Both the position numbers and the translations under genes were made by a program. The notes below the pieces were generated by a model. That model did not search any database. It was not told the origin of the DNA and saw only the letters and a list, made by a program, of their open reading frames with translations. DNA of 54,752 bases from a virus, in IMG/VR virus record IMGVR_UViG_3300042090_001160, positions 1 to 54,752 of that record; one strand, written 5' to 3'. Position 1 is the first letter of the stretch, and the number at the start of each line of letters is the position of its first letter. Shown in pieces: positions 14,272 to 22,330 of this stretch.

Positions 14272-15215
14272 TGCCCGCTTCCGCTCGCCGTACCTTCGAC
14301 GAGATTCTCACCGCGGCCGTCGCGGACCTGACGGACCACGGCTTCGATAGCCCCGGCCGCGTCGAATACTGGACGAGAATGCTGCAAGAGGCGGCCGAGC
14401 GAGTCGCCGGCAGCTCACACATGCGCGAGGAGGCGTTGCGCCGTGGACTCGAGACCATTTATCGCCGCCTGGTGGAGCGCGGTGGCCTTGCAAAGCGACA
14501 TCGTGGCGTCGCTCGCTTCGTTCTGGAGCGGGTCAAGCCGAGCCTTCGCGCAGAGCTTGATCGTCGCATATACGCCGCCGCCGACCTCATCAAGCTCAAT
14601 AAGGAACGAGCCGTCGAGCAGACGCTCCAGCGACTCAAGGGGTGGGCTACTTCAGTTCCCGCGGGCGGATCTGTCGTCGTAGACAAGAGAGAAGTGAAAG
14701 AAAATGTCAAGAAAGCGCTCGGGTCTCTCGCGTTCGAAGAGCGACGCGTTGTCATCGACCAGGGACACAAGCTCGCGAGTTCACTCAGTGACATTCTCGC
14801 TAGGGAAGGGGGCGCTCTGGCGGGAATATGGCATTCGCATTGGCGCCAGTCTGGCTACAATTACCGCGAAGACCACAGAGAGCGAGATAGTGTGGTTTAC
14901 GCTGTCCGCGGAAACTGGGCGCTCCAACGCGGCCTGATGAAATCGCCGAACGGCTACACCGACGAGATCGAACAGCCTGGCGAGTTTGTCTATTGCCGCT
15001 GCTACTACCAGTGGATCTATTCGCTGCGCGACCTGCCGCGCGACATGCTCACCCAGAGGGGCATCGATGAACTCGCAAGAGTTAGACGCGAAATTAGTGG
15101 CCCCAATGGGCGCGCTGACGCGGCGGGAGTTGCGCCAAGTAGCGAAGGCGCGCATGCGGGGGCTGAAGATCGAAGCGAAGGAACACGCGAGAGTGCAGGT
15201 GCAGGCGTTTCTTAG
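14271..15215 (+). CDS. Phage head morphogenesis protein, Mu gpF / SPP1 gp7-like
   Basis: The 314-aa protein has a helical N-terminal half (RVEYWTRMLQEAAERV). Its C-terminal half contains GIWHSHWRQSGYNYREDHRERD and FVYCRCYYQWIYSLRDLP, the Cys-rich hallmark of the gpF/gp7 minicapsid family. These proteins bind the portal and are incorporated in small numbers during head assembly. The last 50 residues are Gly/Ala/Glu rich and overlap a better-looking ORF in another frame, so the true C-terminus may be variable. Confidence 0.85.
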   Translation: MPASARRTFDEILTAAVADLTDHGFDSPGRVEYWTRMLQEAAERVAGSSHMREEALRRGLETIYRRLVERGGLAKRHRGVARFVLERVKPSLRAELDRRIYAAADLIKLNKERAVEQTLQRLKGWATSVPAGGSVVVDKREVKENVKKALGSLAFEERRVVIDQGHKLASSLSDILAREGGALAGIWHSHWRQSGYNYREDHRERDSVVYAVRGNWALQRGLMKSPNGYTDEIEQPGEFVYCRCYYQWIYSLRDLPRDMLTQRGIDELARVRREISGPNGRADAAGVAPSSEGAHAGAEDRSEGTRESAGAGVS

Positions 15216-15267
15216 AAATCAAGAGGGGTTCGAGGGGTGGTTGCGTAGGAATATGAGTGAGGAGTGA
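15067..15267 (+). CDS. Small protein overlapping the end of the head morphogenesis gene, 66 aa
   Basis: The frame begins MNSQELDAKLVAPMGALTRR and continues as a basic amphipathic helical protein ending RRNMSEE. It overlaps the gpF-like gene by 149 bases in the +1 frame. In this overlap its composition is more protein-like than that of the longer gene. Its TGA overlaps a GTG of the endolysin ORF and GAGGAG in its last codons serves the endolysin ATG. It could also be reached by frameshifting from the gene it overlaps. Confidence 0.5.
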   Translation: MNSQELDAKLVAPMGALTRRELRQVAKARMRGLKIEAKEHARVQVQAFLRNQEGFEGWLRRNMSEE

Positions 15268-15272
15268 CCCCT

Positions 15273-16127
15273 ATGACCCGCTACATTTTCGACACCTGGC
15301 AGGACGTGACGCCGCACATCCCGGATCTGCTGCGCACATTCCCGCAGGGCGTGGACGTCATCCGCTACGTCTGCCGCGCGCCGACGGGGTCGTGGAAGAC
15401 GATCAAGACTGCCGAGGCGCGGGCCATCGCGGCGACCAACGGCAAGATCCGCCTCGGCATCGTCAGCGAGCTGGTGGCGCAGACTTTCGGCGCGGACGCG
15501 GGGCGTGCAGACGGGCAGTGGGCTGCGGAGCAATGTGAGCTCTTTGGGGCGCCGCAGAACTTCTTCCTGGCCTACGCGTCCGACGCCAACTACCCGCGCA
15601 ACCGGATCGGTGCGCACGGTGCCGCGTTCCAGGCGTTCTTCCTCGCCAACGCACATCTCAAGCCGCAGCGGTGGTGCTACGGCGCGGGCGACACCTGCGA
15701 CTACCTGGAGCGAATGGGCTTCATCGATTCCGACGGCACGTGGCTCACGCAGTCCAACGGCTTTTCCGGGACCACGCGAGCGCTCAACTCCGGCGACTGG
15801 GACATGCACCAGAAGCTGTCGGCCAAGCTATTCGGGATGAACATCGACCCGAACGTGTTGCGCGATCCCGCGCGCGACGCCGGGTTCTTCATCCCACGAG
15901 TTGCGCCTCCACCTCTACCAGACGCGGTGTTTCCTGCCACCGCGTCCACGCAGGATGTGGAGGCGCTTCAGCTCGCACTCAACTCGGTCGACAATGCCGG
16001 ATTGACTGTGGACGGCGTCTACGGCCGCGACACCATGCGCGCCGTGACCGAGTATCAGTCGTCGAAGGGTCTCGCGGCGGACGGCGTCGCAGGGCCGGAC
16101 ACCGTTAAGGCGATTAAGGCGACGTGA
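15273..16127 (+). CDS. Endolysin: DUF1906 glycoside-hydrolase-like domain plus peptidoglycan-binding domain
   Basis: The 284-aa protein starts MTRYIFDTWQDVTPHIPDLL. Residues 1-205 resemble the Rv2525c/DUF1906 TIM-barrel domain (a strand with VIRYVCRAP, GIVSELVAQTF, FFLAYASDANYP), predicted to cleave peptidoglycan. Residues about 225-284 form a peptidoglycan-binding type 1 domain: DVEALQLALN, LTVDGVYGRDTMRAVTEYQ and GVAGPDTVKAI. There is no signal peptide, so a holin should be needed. An in-frame GTG nine bases upstream is an alternative start, but AGGAG is better spaced for the ATG. Two membrane proteins follow immediately. Confidence 0.88.
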   Translation: MTRYIFDTWQDVTPHIPDLLRTFPQGVDVIRYVCRAPTGSWKTIKTAEARAIAATNGKIRLGIVSELVAQTFGADAGRADGQWAAEQCELFGAPQNFFLAYASDANYPRNRIGAHGAAFQAFFLANAHLKPQRWCYGAGDTCDYLERMGFIDSDGTWLTQSNGFSGTTRALNSGDWDMHQKLSAKLFGMNIDPNVLRDPARDAGFFIPRVAPPPLPDAVFPATASTQDVEALQLALNSVDNAGLTVDGVYGRDTMRAVTEYQSSKGLAADGVAGPDTVKAIKAT

Positions 16128-16252
16128 TGCGCGACCTGCCGCCATCTCGCGAATTCGCGAATGCTCTCGCCTGGGCGTTCGTTTCCATCTTGTTTGCAAT
16201 CGTCGGAACGTGCGTCATCGGGGTCATCCTGATGATCAAGGAGCTTTTCTGA
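16127..16252 (+). CDS. Single-span membrane protein, 41 aa, lysis candidate
   Basis: The ATG shares a base with the endolysin stop. The sequence begins MRDLPPSREFANALAWAF and has one 22-residue hydrophobic helix (FVSILFAIVGTCVIGVILMI) ending KELF. Size and position fit a small pinholin-like, antiholin or spanin-accessory protein. No lipobox is present, so it is not an outer-membrane spanin. Confidence 0.58.
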   Translation: MRDLPPSREFANALAWAFVSILFAIVGTCVIGVILMIKELF

Positions 16253-16290
16253 AAGGCGGGGGAGGGACCACCACCTGAAGGAGAACTGCT

Positions 16291-16530
16291 ATGGCTTGTG
16301 TAACCAATCCGCAATTCTGGATTTACCTGATTGTGGTGATCGGGGCGATTACTATCATTCGCATCTTGATTCCATGGTTCATCTCGTTCTTCGGATTCCC
16401 TGCCCCGATGCCGCAGGTGATGATGGTTGTGATGTGGGTCTTGATTGCGTGTTTCGGCGTTTACTTGCTGTTCATGCTGATCGGGTGTGTCGGCCCGTTG
16501 CCGTCGCTATCGCCTCCGTTGCACAGATGA
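16291..16530 (+). CDS. Putative holin, two transmembrane helices, 79 aa
   Basis: AAGGAG lies eight bases before the ATG. The protein has hydrophobic helices at about residues 9-36 (FWIYLIVVIGAITIIRILIP) and 42-66 (VMMVVMWVLIACFGVYLLFM), then a short polar tail. With the endolysin and the 41-aa membrane protein just upstream, a holin role is the simplest reading. A second two-span holin candidate lies at 54232. Its end overlaps the next gene (ATGA). Confidence 0.65.
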   Translation: MACVTNPQFWIYLIVVIGAITIIRILIPWFISFFGFPAPMPQVMMVVMWVLIACFGVYLLFMLIGCVGPLPSLSPPLHR

Positions 16531-16724
16531 ACGCGACCATCGAGCGCGAACCATTGCTGGGTGCCGACGTCACGGATGGCACTCAATTCGGCGTCATTGA
16601 CGTGGTCGTTCGTCACGAGTCCGGCAATCAAGTTCGCGTCAAGTTCGACGACGGTCGCTGGGAAACCTACGACTGGGGCGAAATCTCCTGGGACCGCGGT
16701 CTCTGGCACGTCAAAGGGGAATAG
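16527..16724 (+). CDS. Small hypothetical protein, 65 aa
   Basis: The frame begins MNATIEREPLLGADVTDGTQ and contains a beta pattern QVRVKFDDGRWETYDWGEI, reminiscent of small SH3-like barrels. Its ATG overlaps the holin stop and it ends just before the next start. It is a cytoplasmic, acidic protein with no recognised family. Confidence 0.58.
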   Translation: MNATIEREPLLGADVTDGTQFGVIDVVVRHESGNQVRVKFDDGRWETYDWGEISWDRGLWHVKGE

Positions 16725-16726
16725 GG

Positions 16727-17071
16727 ATGCCGCTCACCGCCAAGGGTTCAGAGGTCATGGCCAAACTCAAGAAGGAGTATGGCCCCGAAAGCGGTGAGCG
16801 CGTGTTCTACGCGATGAAGAACAAAGGGACGTTGACGGGAGTGGATCGCTCCGACGCCGCCGAACCAGGCACCCCCGAGGACCAGACGCCCATTCCCGCA
16901 GACTACGGCACCAAGCTCGACAAGGCTGTTGCTGACGCCGAGCGTCTGATGACCCGCGTGGGATGCTACATGGACCGCAACGACGGGCAGATGTGCAATA
17001 TCGCGGATTCCGACACCGGGGCTGAACGCGCGGGCATCGAGATCCACGGAAAGCGGGAGATGGTGCGGTGA
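16727..17071 (+). CDS. Conserved phage protein, 114 aa
   Basis: The N-terminus (MPLTAKGSEVMAKLKKEYG, then GERVFYAMKNKGTLTGVD) is a recurrent module in phage head regions, where it often precedes a prohead protease. The middle (YGTKLDKAVADAERLMTRV) is helical. The function of the module is unknown. It ends GKREMVR and its stop overlaps the next GTG. Confidence 0.65.
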   Translation: MPLTAKGSEVMAKLKKEYGPESGERVFYAMKNKGTLTGVDRSDAAEPGTPEDQTPIPADYGTKLDKAVADAERLMTRVGCYMDRNDGQMCNIADSDTGAERAGIEIHGKREMVR

Positions 17072-17313
17072 TCTGGACTCCGATCATCGCCGGGATGTGT
17101 GCCTTCATGTTCCACGCGCACGGCGGCGATTACGTCACCATTGGCACTGTGGTCGACGAGGCGTGCGATCCGTTCCTGACTGTGTCTGACGGAACGTCGT
17201 TGCCGCCGTTTCCGGATTTCGATCACGCGGTGCATGTTGAGATCGGCAAGGATGGTGCGCGATTGACCATCGACGACAAGAACTTCTTCGTTCCGCGGAG
17301 TGACGGCGCGTGA
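17068..17313 (+). CDS. Small hypothetical protein, 81 aa
   Basis: A GTG start overlapping the upstream TGA gives a short hydrophobic opening (IWTPIIAGMCAFMF) followed by a beta-rich domain (YVTIGTVVDEACDPFLTV, GARLTIDDKNFFV). The hydrophobic part is short for a membrane helix. No function is recognised. Its stop overlaps the GTG of the NUDIX-protease gene. Confidence 0.55.
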   Translation: MIWTPIIAGMCAFMFHAHGGDYVTIGTVVDEACDPFLTVSDGTSLPPFPDFDHAVHVEIGKDGARLTIDDKNFFVPRSDGA

Positions 17314-18524
17314 TCAACGCCGCCGGCATACTGTTCCTGGCGCCTGGACGCCGCGCGCTGTTCCTCAAGCGCAGCGGGCAGGGCGACCATGCGAACGAGT
17401 GGTGTTTTCCTGGTGGATGCGCCGAGGACGACGAGACACCGGAAATGACGGCGCGGCGCGAGGCGCGTGAGGAGATCGGCAAGCACCCGAACCTCAAGCT
17501 GCGGCTCCATACGCGGTCGATCTCGAATCAATCTACTTTGGCTGCTGCGGCGGGGGTCCCTCTCGTGGCCGCGGCGGAGGCCGGGGCGAGCGCGGCAAAC
17601 CTCCCGGTGGACGCCGCCCCGGCTGCCGCCTTCGATCCCACCGCCGCTCCACCAGACAGCTTGGTCGACTTCACCACGTTCGTCATGGAAGTCGAGCGTC
17701 CGTTCATGCCGGACGAGAGCCTGTTCGGCGCCGACAAGGAGCACGTCGCCTGGGCCTGGGCGCCGATCGATTCGCCCCCTACTCCGCTGCATCCGGGGGG
17801 CGAGATCGCGCTCGCCCGGTTCGACATGGACGAACTTGGCGTGGCGCGGGCGATGGCGGAGGGTCGTCTCACGTCGCCACAACAGTACGAGAACATGACG
17901 CTGTTCGACATCCGGATCACCGGGACCGACACGGCGTATCGCAAAGCGTTGGACGAGTTCGTGTTTCGTCGGCCTGAGAACTACCTCACGCCTGAGTTTC
18001 TAGCGAGATGCAACGGACTGCCCGTGATTATGGAGCACCCCAAGGGTGCGGTGCTGAACTCGAAGGAGTTTAACGACCGTATCGTCGGGACGGTGTTCCT
18101 GCCCTACCTCGGTAACGACACGCACCACGCGGCCGACGAGGTGTGGGCGATTGCGAAGGTCTACGACGTAGACGCGATACGGGTTCTTTCCGATCGCAAG
18201 ATGTCGACGTCTCCGTCTGTCGTATTTCGCTACCCCGAGGTCAACCAGAAGGTTGAACTCGAAGACGGATCGACCCTCTTGATCGAGGGCAAACCAAGTC
18301 TCCTGGACCACATCGCCATCTGCGAAGTGGGGGTGTGGGATAAGGGGGGTCCACCAGAAGGCGTTGAATCGGTTGAAGTGAAGGTTGACGCGGAATTGGC
18401 GAGAGCGGATTCGATTCCATCCCCGAGACTGGATCCAGGCAAGCTGGATGAAATTGAAAAGCGAACCTTGGCTTTGGTGGATCGCTTGGATAGTTTTAGC
18501 AAGAGAAACGCATCCCGTGGGTGA
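17310..18524 (+). CDS. NUDIX hydrolase fused to a DUF2213-like prohead protease domain
   Basis: Residues 1-170 hold a NUDIX domain with a complete NUDIX box, G-x5-E-x7-REAREEIGK near residues 35-58. It is interrupted by an Ala/Pro-rich insertion of about 45 residues. NUDIX enzymes hydrolyse nucleoside diphosphates linked to another moiety. From about residue 200 the sequence changes to a DUF2213-type head protein: FRRPENYLTPEFLARCNGLP, then IMEHPKGAVLNSKEF, then IVGTVFLPYLG and MSTSPSVVFRY. DUF2213 proteins occupy the prohead protease position. A short coiled coil ends the chain. The gene starts at GTG and its stop is overlapped by a GIY-YIG endonuclease gene. Confidence 0.8.
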   Translation: MINAAGILFLAPGRRALFLKRSGQGDHANEWCFPGGCAEDDETPEMTARREAREEIGKHPNLKLRLHTRSISNQSTLAAAAGVPLVAAAEAGASAANLPVDAAPAAAFDPTAAPPDSLVDFTTFVMEVERPFMPDESLFGADKEHVAWAWAPIDSPPTPLHPGGEIALARFDMDELGVARAMAEGRLTSPQQYENMTLFDIRITGTDTAYRKALDEFVFRRPENYLTPEFLARCNGLPVIMEHPKGAVLNSKEFNDRIVGTVFLPYLGNDTHHAADEVWAIAKVYDVDAIRVLSDRKMSTSPSVVFRYPEVNQKVELEDGSTLLIEGKPSLLDHIAICEVGVWDKGGPPEGVESVEVKVDAELARADSIPSPRLDPGKLDEIEKRTLALVDRLDSFSKRNASRG

Positions 18525-19215
18525 GTTTTACGTTTACGCGCTGCACCGAGATGAAGGATGCACCGACCCTTTTTACGTTGGGAAGGGAAAACGCGACCGG
18601 ATGAAATTTCATGAAAGCGAAGCCGTAAAAGGCGCATCAAAGAATCGCAGGAAAGCGGCGGCGATCAAAAAACGCCTTAACGAACTAGGCTTTGTTCCAA
18701 AGCAGATTTTGGCGGCAAATTTATCCTCGGAAGAAGCTTTCGCGGTGGAAAAATCTTTGATCAGCCAATACGGCCGCATCGATCTCGGAACAGGACGCTT
18801 GACAAATTTGTCCGATGGGGGAGAAGGAATCGGATCGAGGGTTTCAGAGGAAACTCGCCAAAGAATGCGCGATCGCGCGCTGGCGAATGGCAGCCGCCCA
18901 CCATCCCGTCTGGGCGCTAAAGATTCGGAAGAAACTCGACGAAAGAAGCGAGAGAAAAGCATCAAAAATGGTAATCGGCCGCCTTTGAGAAAGGGTCCTT
19001 TTTCGGCTGAGCATAGAGCAAATCTTAGCAAAGCGATGAAAGGAAAGCCCGGCAGGAAGGGCATCCCTTGGTCAGAAAGCAGGCGTGCCGCGTTTGAGTT
19101 GAATCGCAGTTCCAGGCCAACATCTCCCCCGCTGGAGTTGGCGCAAAGGAGGGTTATTCGCGGGACAAACCTAGGAGATGTAAAATGCCAGAGACCGAAG
19201 AGAAAAAGGCTTTGA
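18517..19215 (+). CDS. GIY-YIG homing endonuclease with NUMOD repeats
   Basis: The start is probably the GTG giving VGEFYVYALHRDEG. GIY-YIG motifs read FYVYAL and FYVGKGKRDR within the first 30 residues, followed by the catalytic Glu region (FAVEKSLISQYG) and NLSDGGEG. The C-terminus carries repeated nuclease-associated modules with SEETRQRMRDRAL, SEETRRKKREK and SAEHRANLSKAMKGKPG, used for DNA binding. The coding region is visibly more AT-rich than its neighbours, a sign of recent transfer. It lies between the protease and the next head gene and overlaps both, as a free-standing selfish gene. Confidence 0.87.
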   Translation: MGEFYVYALHRDEGCTDPFYVGKGKRDRMKFHESEAVKGASKNRRKAAAIKKRLNELGFVPKQILAANLSSEEAFAVEKSLISQYGRIDLGTGRLTNLSDGGEGIGSRVSEETRQRMRDRALANGSRPPSRLGAKDSEETRRKKREKSIKNGNRPPLRKGPFSAEHRANLSKAMKGKPGRKGIPWSESRRAAFELNRSSRPTSPPLELAQRRVIRGTNLGDVKCQRPKRKRL

Positions 19216-20105
19216 CTGAGGAGAAGAAGGAAGGCGAAAAGGCCACCGACTCCACTTCCAAGGCCGACGCGGATGCGGGCACCAAGCTCGACCGCGTGTT
19301 GTCGTGTCTTGACTCGTTGTCCTCGCGCATGGATTCCATCGAGGAGATGGAAAAGAAGCGCGGCGACTCGGCCAAGAAGGCCGACGACGACGATGACGAG
19401 GACGATGAGAAAGCGAAGGAACTCGCCGCAGACAAGGCCAAGAAAGATTCCAAGCGCAAGGACGGAGAGATGCCGGAGCAGTTCAAAAAGGACAAGCGCA
19501 AGGACTCCAAGAAGGCCGACGAGCACGACGAGAAGATCGCCGCCGACAAGAAGCGCGGCGACGATGACGATGACGATGACGACGATGACGATGACGACAG
19601 CAAGAAGAAGGACAGCCGGAAGGCGGACTCTCGCGCTGACTCGCTCGCCCGTCGTCTCGACAGCATCGAGCGTCTCGTTGCGCCGCGCTCCGACGCCGAC
19701 GAAGCGGCCCTCGCCGACGCGCAGTCGCGCGCCGACAGCGCCTACATGATGATGGGCGATTCCGCTCCGCGTCCGATGGACGGGGAATCGGTCGTCTCCT
19801 ATCGCATTCGGTTGCTCAAGAAGCACCAGGCGAAGTCCGGCGCGTGGAAAGACGTGGACCTCGGCAAGCTCGCCAAGGCCGACAGCGCAGCGCTCGAGAT
19901 CGCAGAGAAGCAGATCTACGCCGATTCGATCGCGGCCAACACGTCGCCGGCTTCGGTCGCGGAGGGACACCTCCGCATGATCCGCAAGTCGGACGAGACC
20001 GGTCGCACGCACATTTCGTGGGTCGGCCAGCCGCGTGCCTGGATGCAGCAGTTCGCTCCTCCGACGCGTCGGGTCGCGTTCTTCGAGACGCGGTCGCAGA
20101 ACTAA
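19185..20105 (+). CDS. Acidic/lysine-rich head protein, scaffold candidate, 306 aa
   Basis: The N-terminal 150 residues are almost only Lys, Asp, Glu, Ser and Ala, with heptad segments (LDRVLSCLDSLSSRMDSIEEM, repeated later as LARRLDSIERLV) and a run of 13 Asp. The C-terminal third (SYRIRLLKKHQAKSGAWKDV and beyond) is folded. Position between the protease and the capsid gene suggests an assembly scaffold that the protease could process. The GAC/GAT repeat coding the Asp run may be length-variable. GGAG lies 7 bases before the ATG. Confidence 0.66.
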   Translation: MPETEEKKALTEEKKEGEKATDSTSKADADAGTKLDRVLSCLDSLSSRMDSIEEMEKKRGDSAKKADDDDDEDDEKAKELAADKAKKDSKRKDGEMPEQFKKDKRKDSKKADEHDEKIAADKKRGDDDDDDDDDDDDDSKKKDSRKADSRADSLARRLDSIERLVAPRSDADEAALADAQSRADSAYMMMGDSAPRPMDGESVVSYRIRLLKKHQAKSGAWKDVDLGKLAKADSAALEIAEKQIYADSIAANTSPASVAEGHLRMIRKSDETGRTHISWVGQPRAWMQQFAPPTRRVAFFETRSQN

Positions 20106-20112
20106 CCTTTAT

Positions 20113-20208
20113 GCCGAGCGATGGGGGACAGGTGAACCCACTCCAATAAGCGCGCGACTCTGATGATATGGACAGTCGCATGCCCGGATCGTTACCGGGT
20201 CGCTCGGC
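20113..20208 (+). promoter_or_regulatory. Structured intergenic element before the first capsid-region gene
   Basis: GCCGAGCGA (20113-20121) pairs perfectly with TCGCTCGGC (20200-20208). Inside, CCCGG (20183-20187) pairs with CCGGG (20195-20199) around a 7-base loop. No U-tract follows. The element lies 30 bases before the ATG of the 302-aa structural gene and could stabilise or separate its mRNA. Confidence 0.5.
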
Positions 20209-20238
20209 GCCCACTCTAACTTCAAGGAACTTCACACC

Positions 20239-21147
20239 ATGGTCTTCCCCATCACCAATCCGCTGCCGACTTCGAATGCGGCGGGCACTTTCATCACCTC
20301 CACTGCGGGGTATATTCAGGGCACCGCGCTCAATGATCCGGCGGTGCGCTTCGCGCTGGCCGGTGGCATTCTCGGTCCCAACGAGACGCTCCCGATGTGG
20401 GGTGGCGTCGGCATCGCGGAGGCTGTCACCCCGATCTCGGCGACCAAGCCGTTCCCGGTTCCGAACCTCGGCGGTTACGTCACTCGCGCGACCACCTTGT
20501 CGCTGAACAACGCCGGCACCCTCACGGGCTTCAGCGTGTTCGACCAGGACCACGCGATGATCAACTCGCCGCAGAGCCCGGTTCCGACTTCGGCTCCCGG
20601 CATGACGGTCAACTTCTACCGGCTCGGCTCCGGCGCGCGCATCGCAGTTCGCATCGACCCGACCTACGCCGCCGGCCTGCTCGGCGGGACGATCACGCAG
20701 CAGTCGTCTTGGGACTTCAACGACCAGCTGTTGCAGCAGTATGACGCTTCCACTGCGACGTACTCGATCACGTCGCAGACATGGTCTTCGACCAACGGCG
20801 GTCAGGTCGCGGTCGTGATGGCGACGCCTTCGCCGACCACAGGCATCGGCGACGTGATCAACGTCTCCGGCACCACCAACACCGGCACTGGCAGCGTCTC
20901 GTTGATCAACACCGAGCATACGATCAACACCTGGACCGACGCGTCGCACTTCACCTACCTCCTGCCGGGCACCTCGACTCTGTGGGGAACGTTCGCGGGC
21001 ACCCAGGTCCTCAATTACGGCACCGGCCTGCTGAACGTCAAGATCCTCGACGTCCAGCTCGGCAACTCGATGACGGTCGTCTACAACCCCGTCACCGGCA
21101 ACTGCACCTGGCAGTACGCAGGCAACACGGCGATCATCCTCATCTGA
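20239..21147 (+). CDS. Putative capsid decoration / head structural protein, 302 aa
   Basis: The protein begins MVFPITNPLPTSNAAGTFI and is Gly/Thr/Ser/Asn rich with few charges, as expected of a virion surface protein. A segment near residues 195-235 (TGIGDVINVSGTTNTGTG and DASHFTYLLPGT) resembles the HGY beta modules in the tail proteins of this phage. It lies directly before the capsid gene, the usual place for a decoration or cement protein. A minor capsid role is also possible. Confidence 0.62.
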   Translation: MVFPITNPLPTSNAAGTFITSTAGYIQGTALNDPAVRFALAGGILGPNETLPMWGGVGIAEAVTPISATKPFPVPNLGGYVTRATTLSLNNAGTLTGFSVFDQDHAMINSPQSPVPTSAPGMTVNFYRLGSGARIAVRIDPTYAAGLLGGTITQQSSWDFNDQLLQQYDASTATYSITSQTWSSTNGGQVAVVMATPSPTTGIGDVINVSGTTNTGTGSVSLINTEHTINTWTDASHFTYLLPGTSTLWGTFAGTQVLNYGTGLLNVKILDVQLGNSMTVVYNPVTGNCTWQYAGNTAIILI

Positions 21148-21172
21148 GGCGCCATAGGAAGGAGAAAGCGTT

Positions 21173-22192
21173 ATGGCGAATATCGCCCCGTCATTCCAAA
21201 TCGTCAGCCCGAGCTTCATCGAGCCGGGCATCATCCTGCCGTACGTGCAGGCGTCCGGCGCATTCGAGACGCTTTACGACGGCCAGCCGCAGATGAAGCT
21301 CTCTGACGGCGACTTGTACGTCTACATGAAGCGGATCGACCTGCGCTCGCGGGTCGCGGCTGGTCAGTCGGCGTACAATCAGCTGCCCTCCGTCTCGACC
21401 ACGCTGTCGATGATTTCGACTCCTTCGTACCTGATCCGGGTGCGCGGCGAGTATGATCATCACGACACCGCGGCGATGGGTCGCTGGGGCGTCAGCATCC
21501 AGGAGGCTCAGCGCCTCGGGATGCGGCAGGGCCACTTCCAGTTCGCACGCACTGCATTGCTCTACGGGCTGAACCCGTCGAACGGCGAAGGTCTCGTCAA
21601 CGCGAATGGCGCGACTTCGGTCAATCTGCCGCCGGATTCCAACGGCGACACCACCGTCGTCACCTACGACAACGGTCAGATGGGTCTGTTCCTGGTTCAG
21701 CAGATCCAGCAGATCAAGACGCGCACCAACCAGCTCGGCATCGGGAAGAAGTTCACGATCCTCGGGCCGCAGCGCGTGCTCGGAACCTTCGAGTACAACG
21801 TCGTCCAGCTGGTGCAGTACCAGCGCGGCGGCGCCGGTACGTCGTCCACCGCGGGTCTCGTCAAGGATGTTCTCGCGATGAACGGCGACGAGATTCTGTG
21901 GTGCTACGACGACACCCTGATCGGTCAGGGCGCGGGCGGCAACGATCTCGTGGTCATCACCATGCCGGAAGTCACCAAGCCGGCGGGCGACAAGATCAAC
22001 ACCAACGAGTTCGCCAAGCTCGCTCCGGGCATCGACGCATGCACCCTCATGTATTGCGACATGGCGGCGCCGCGTGAGATTCCGACGCCACTCGCGGGCG
22101 GCGCGATCGACGTACTGCAGGAATGGCGCATCACTTCCGGGTGGGGCATCCGTCCGGAAGCGATTACGCTGATCTCGATGCAGTATCAGTAA
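21173..22192 (+). CDS. Major capsid protein, DUF2184-like
   Basis: The 339-aa protein contains SPSFIEPGIILPYVQ at the N-terminus and a central YLIRVRGEYDHHDTAAMGRW followed by EAQRLGMRQGHFQFARTALLYG. It has the C-terminal WRITSGWGIRPEAITLISMQY. This is the pattern of DUF2184 capsid proteins in myoviruses. The preceding AGGAGA lies 7 bases before the ATG. It should have an HK97-like fold. A structured intergenic element follows the stop. Confidence 0.82.
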   Translation: MANIAPSFQIVSPSFIEPGIILPYVQASGAFETLYDGQPQMKLSDGDLYVYMKRIDLRSRVAAGQSAYNQLPSVSTTLSMISTPSYLIRVRGEYDHHDTAAMGRWGVSIQEAQRLGMRQGHFQFARTALLYGLNPSNGEGLVNANGATSVNLPPDSNGDTTVVTYDNGQMGLFLVQQIQQIKTRTNQLGIGKKFTILGPQRVLGTFEYNVVQLVQYQRGGAGTSSTAGLVKDVLAMNGDEILWCYDDTLIGQGAGGNDLVVITMPEVTKPAGDKINTNEFAKLAPGIDACTLMYCDMAAPREIPTPLAGGAIDVLQEWRITSGWGIRPEAITLISMQYQ

Positions 22193-22198
22193 CACTAA

Positions 22199-22307
22199 TC
22201 CCGCGGCAGTAGAACTCTGCTAGGCCAGCAGAGCCGTTGATGCGGAAGATGTCCTGGTCTCTGGCGCCAACGCCGAGAGATTGTCGGTATGAGGACGACC
22301 CGCGGGA
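22199..22307 (+). promoter_or_regulatory. Three-way-junction-like RNA element after the capsid gene
   Basis: TCCCGCGG (22199-22206) pairs with CCGCGGGA (22300-22307). Two hairpins lie within: CTCTGC/GCAGAG (22215-22220 with 22228-22233), and a bulged 9-bp stem TCTCTGGCG (22258-22266) with 22271-22280. It occupies most of the 138-base gap and ends 23 bases before the next ATG. It may protect or differentially process capsid mRNA. Confidence 0.55.
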
Positions 22308-22330
22308 CTTTTAACGAGAGGGAGAGTGTC

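Noticed and set aside
18609-20012. 467-aa open frame on the minus strand
   Set aside because: It lies opposite the GIY-YIG and Asp-rich head genes. Its Leu/Val-rich or Ser-rich runs are the complement of Asp/Lys codons, and no ribosome site or homologous motif is visible.
19816-21234. 472-aa open frame on the minus strand
   Set aside because: It is antisense to the structural gene at 20239 and is Arg/Gly/Asp biased, as expected of a GC-rich shadow frame.
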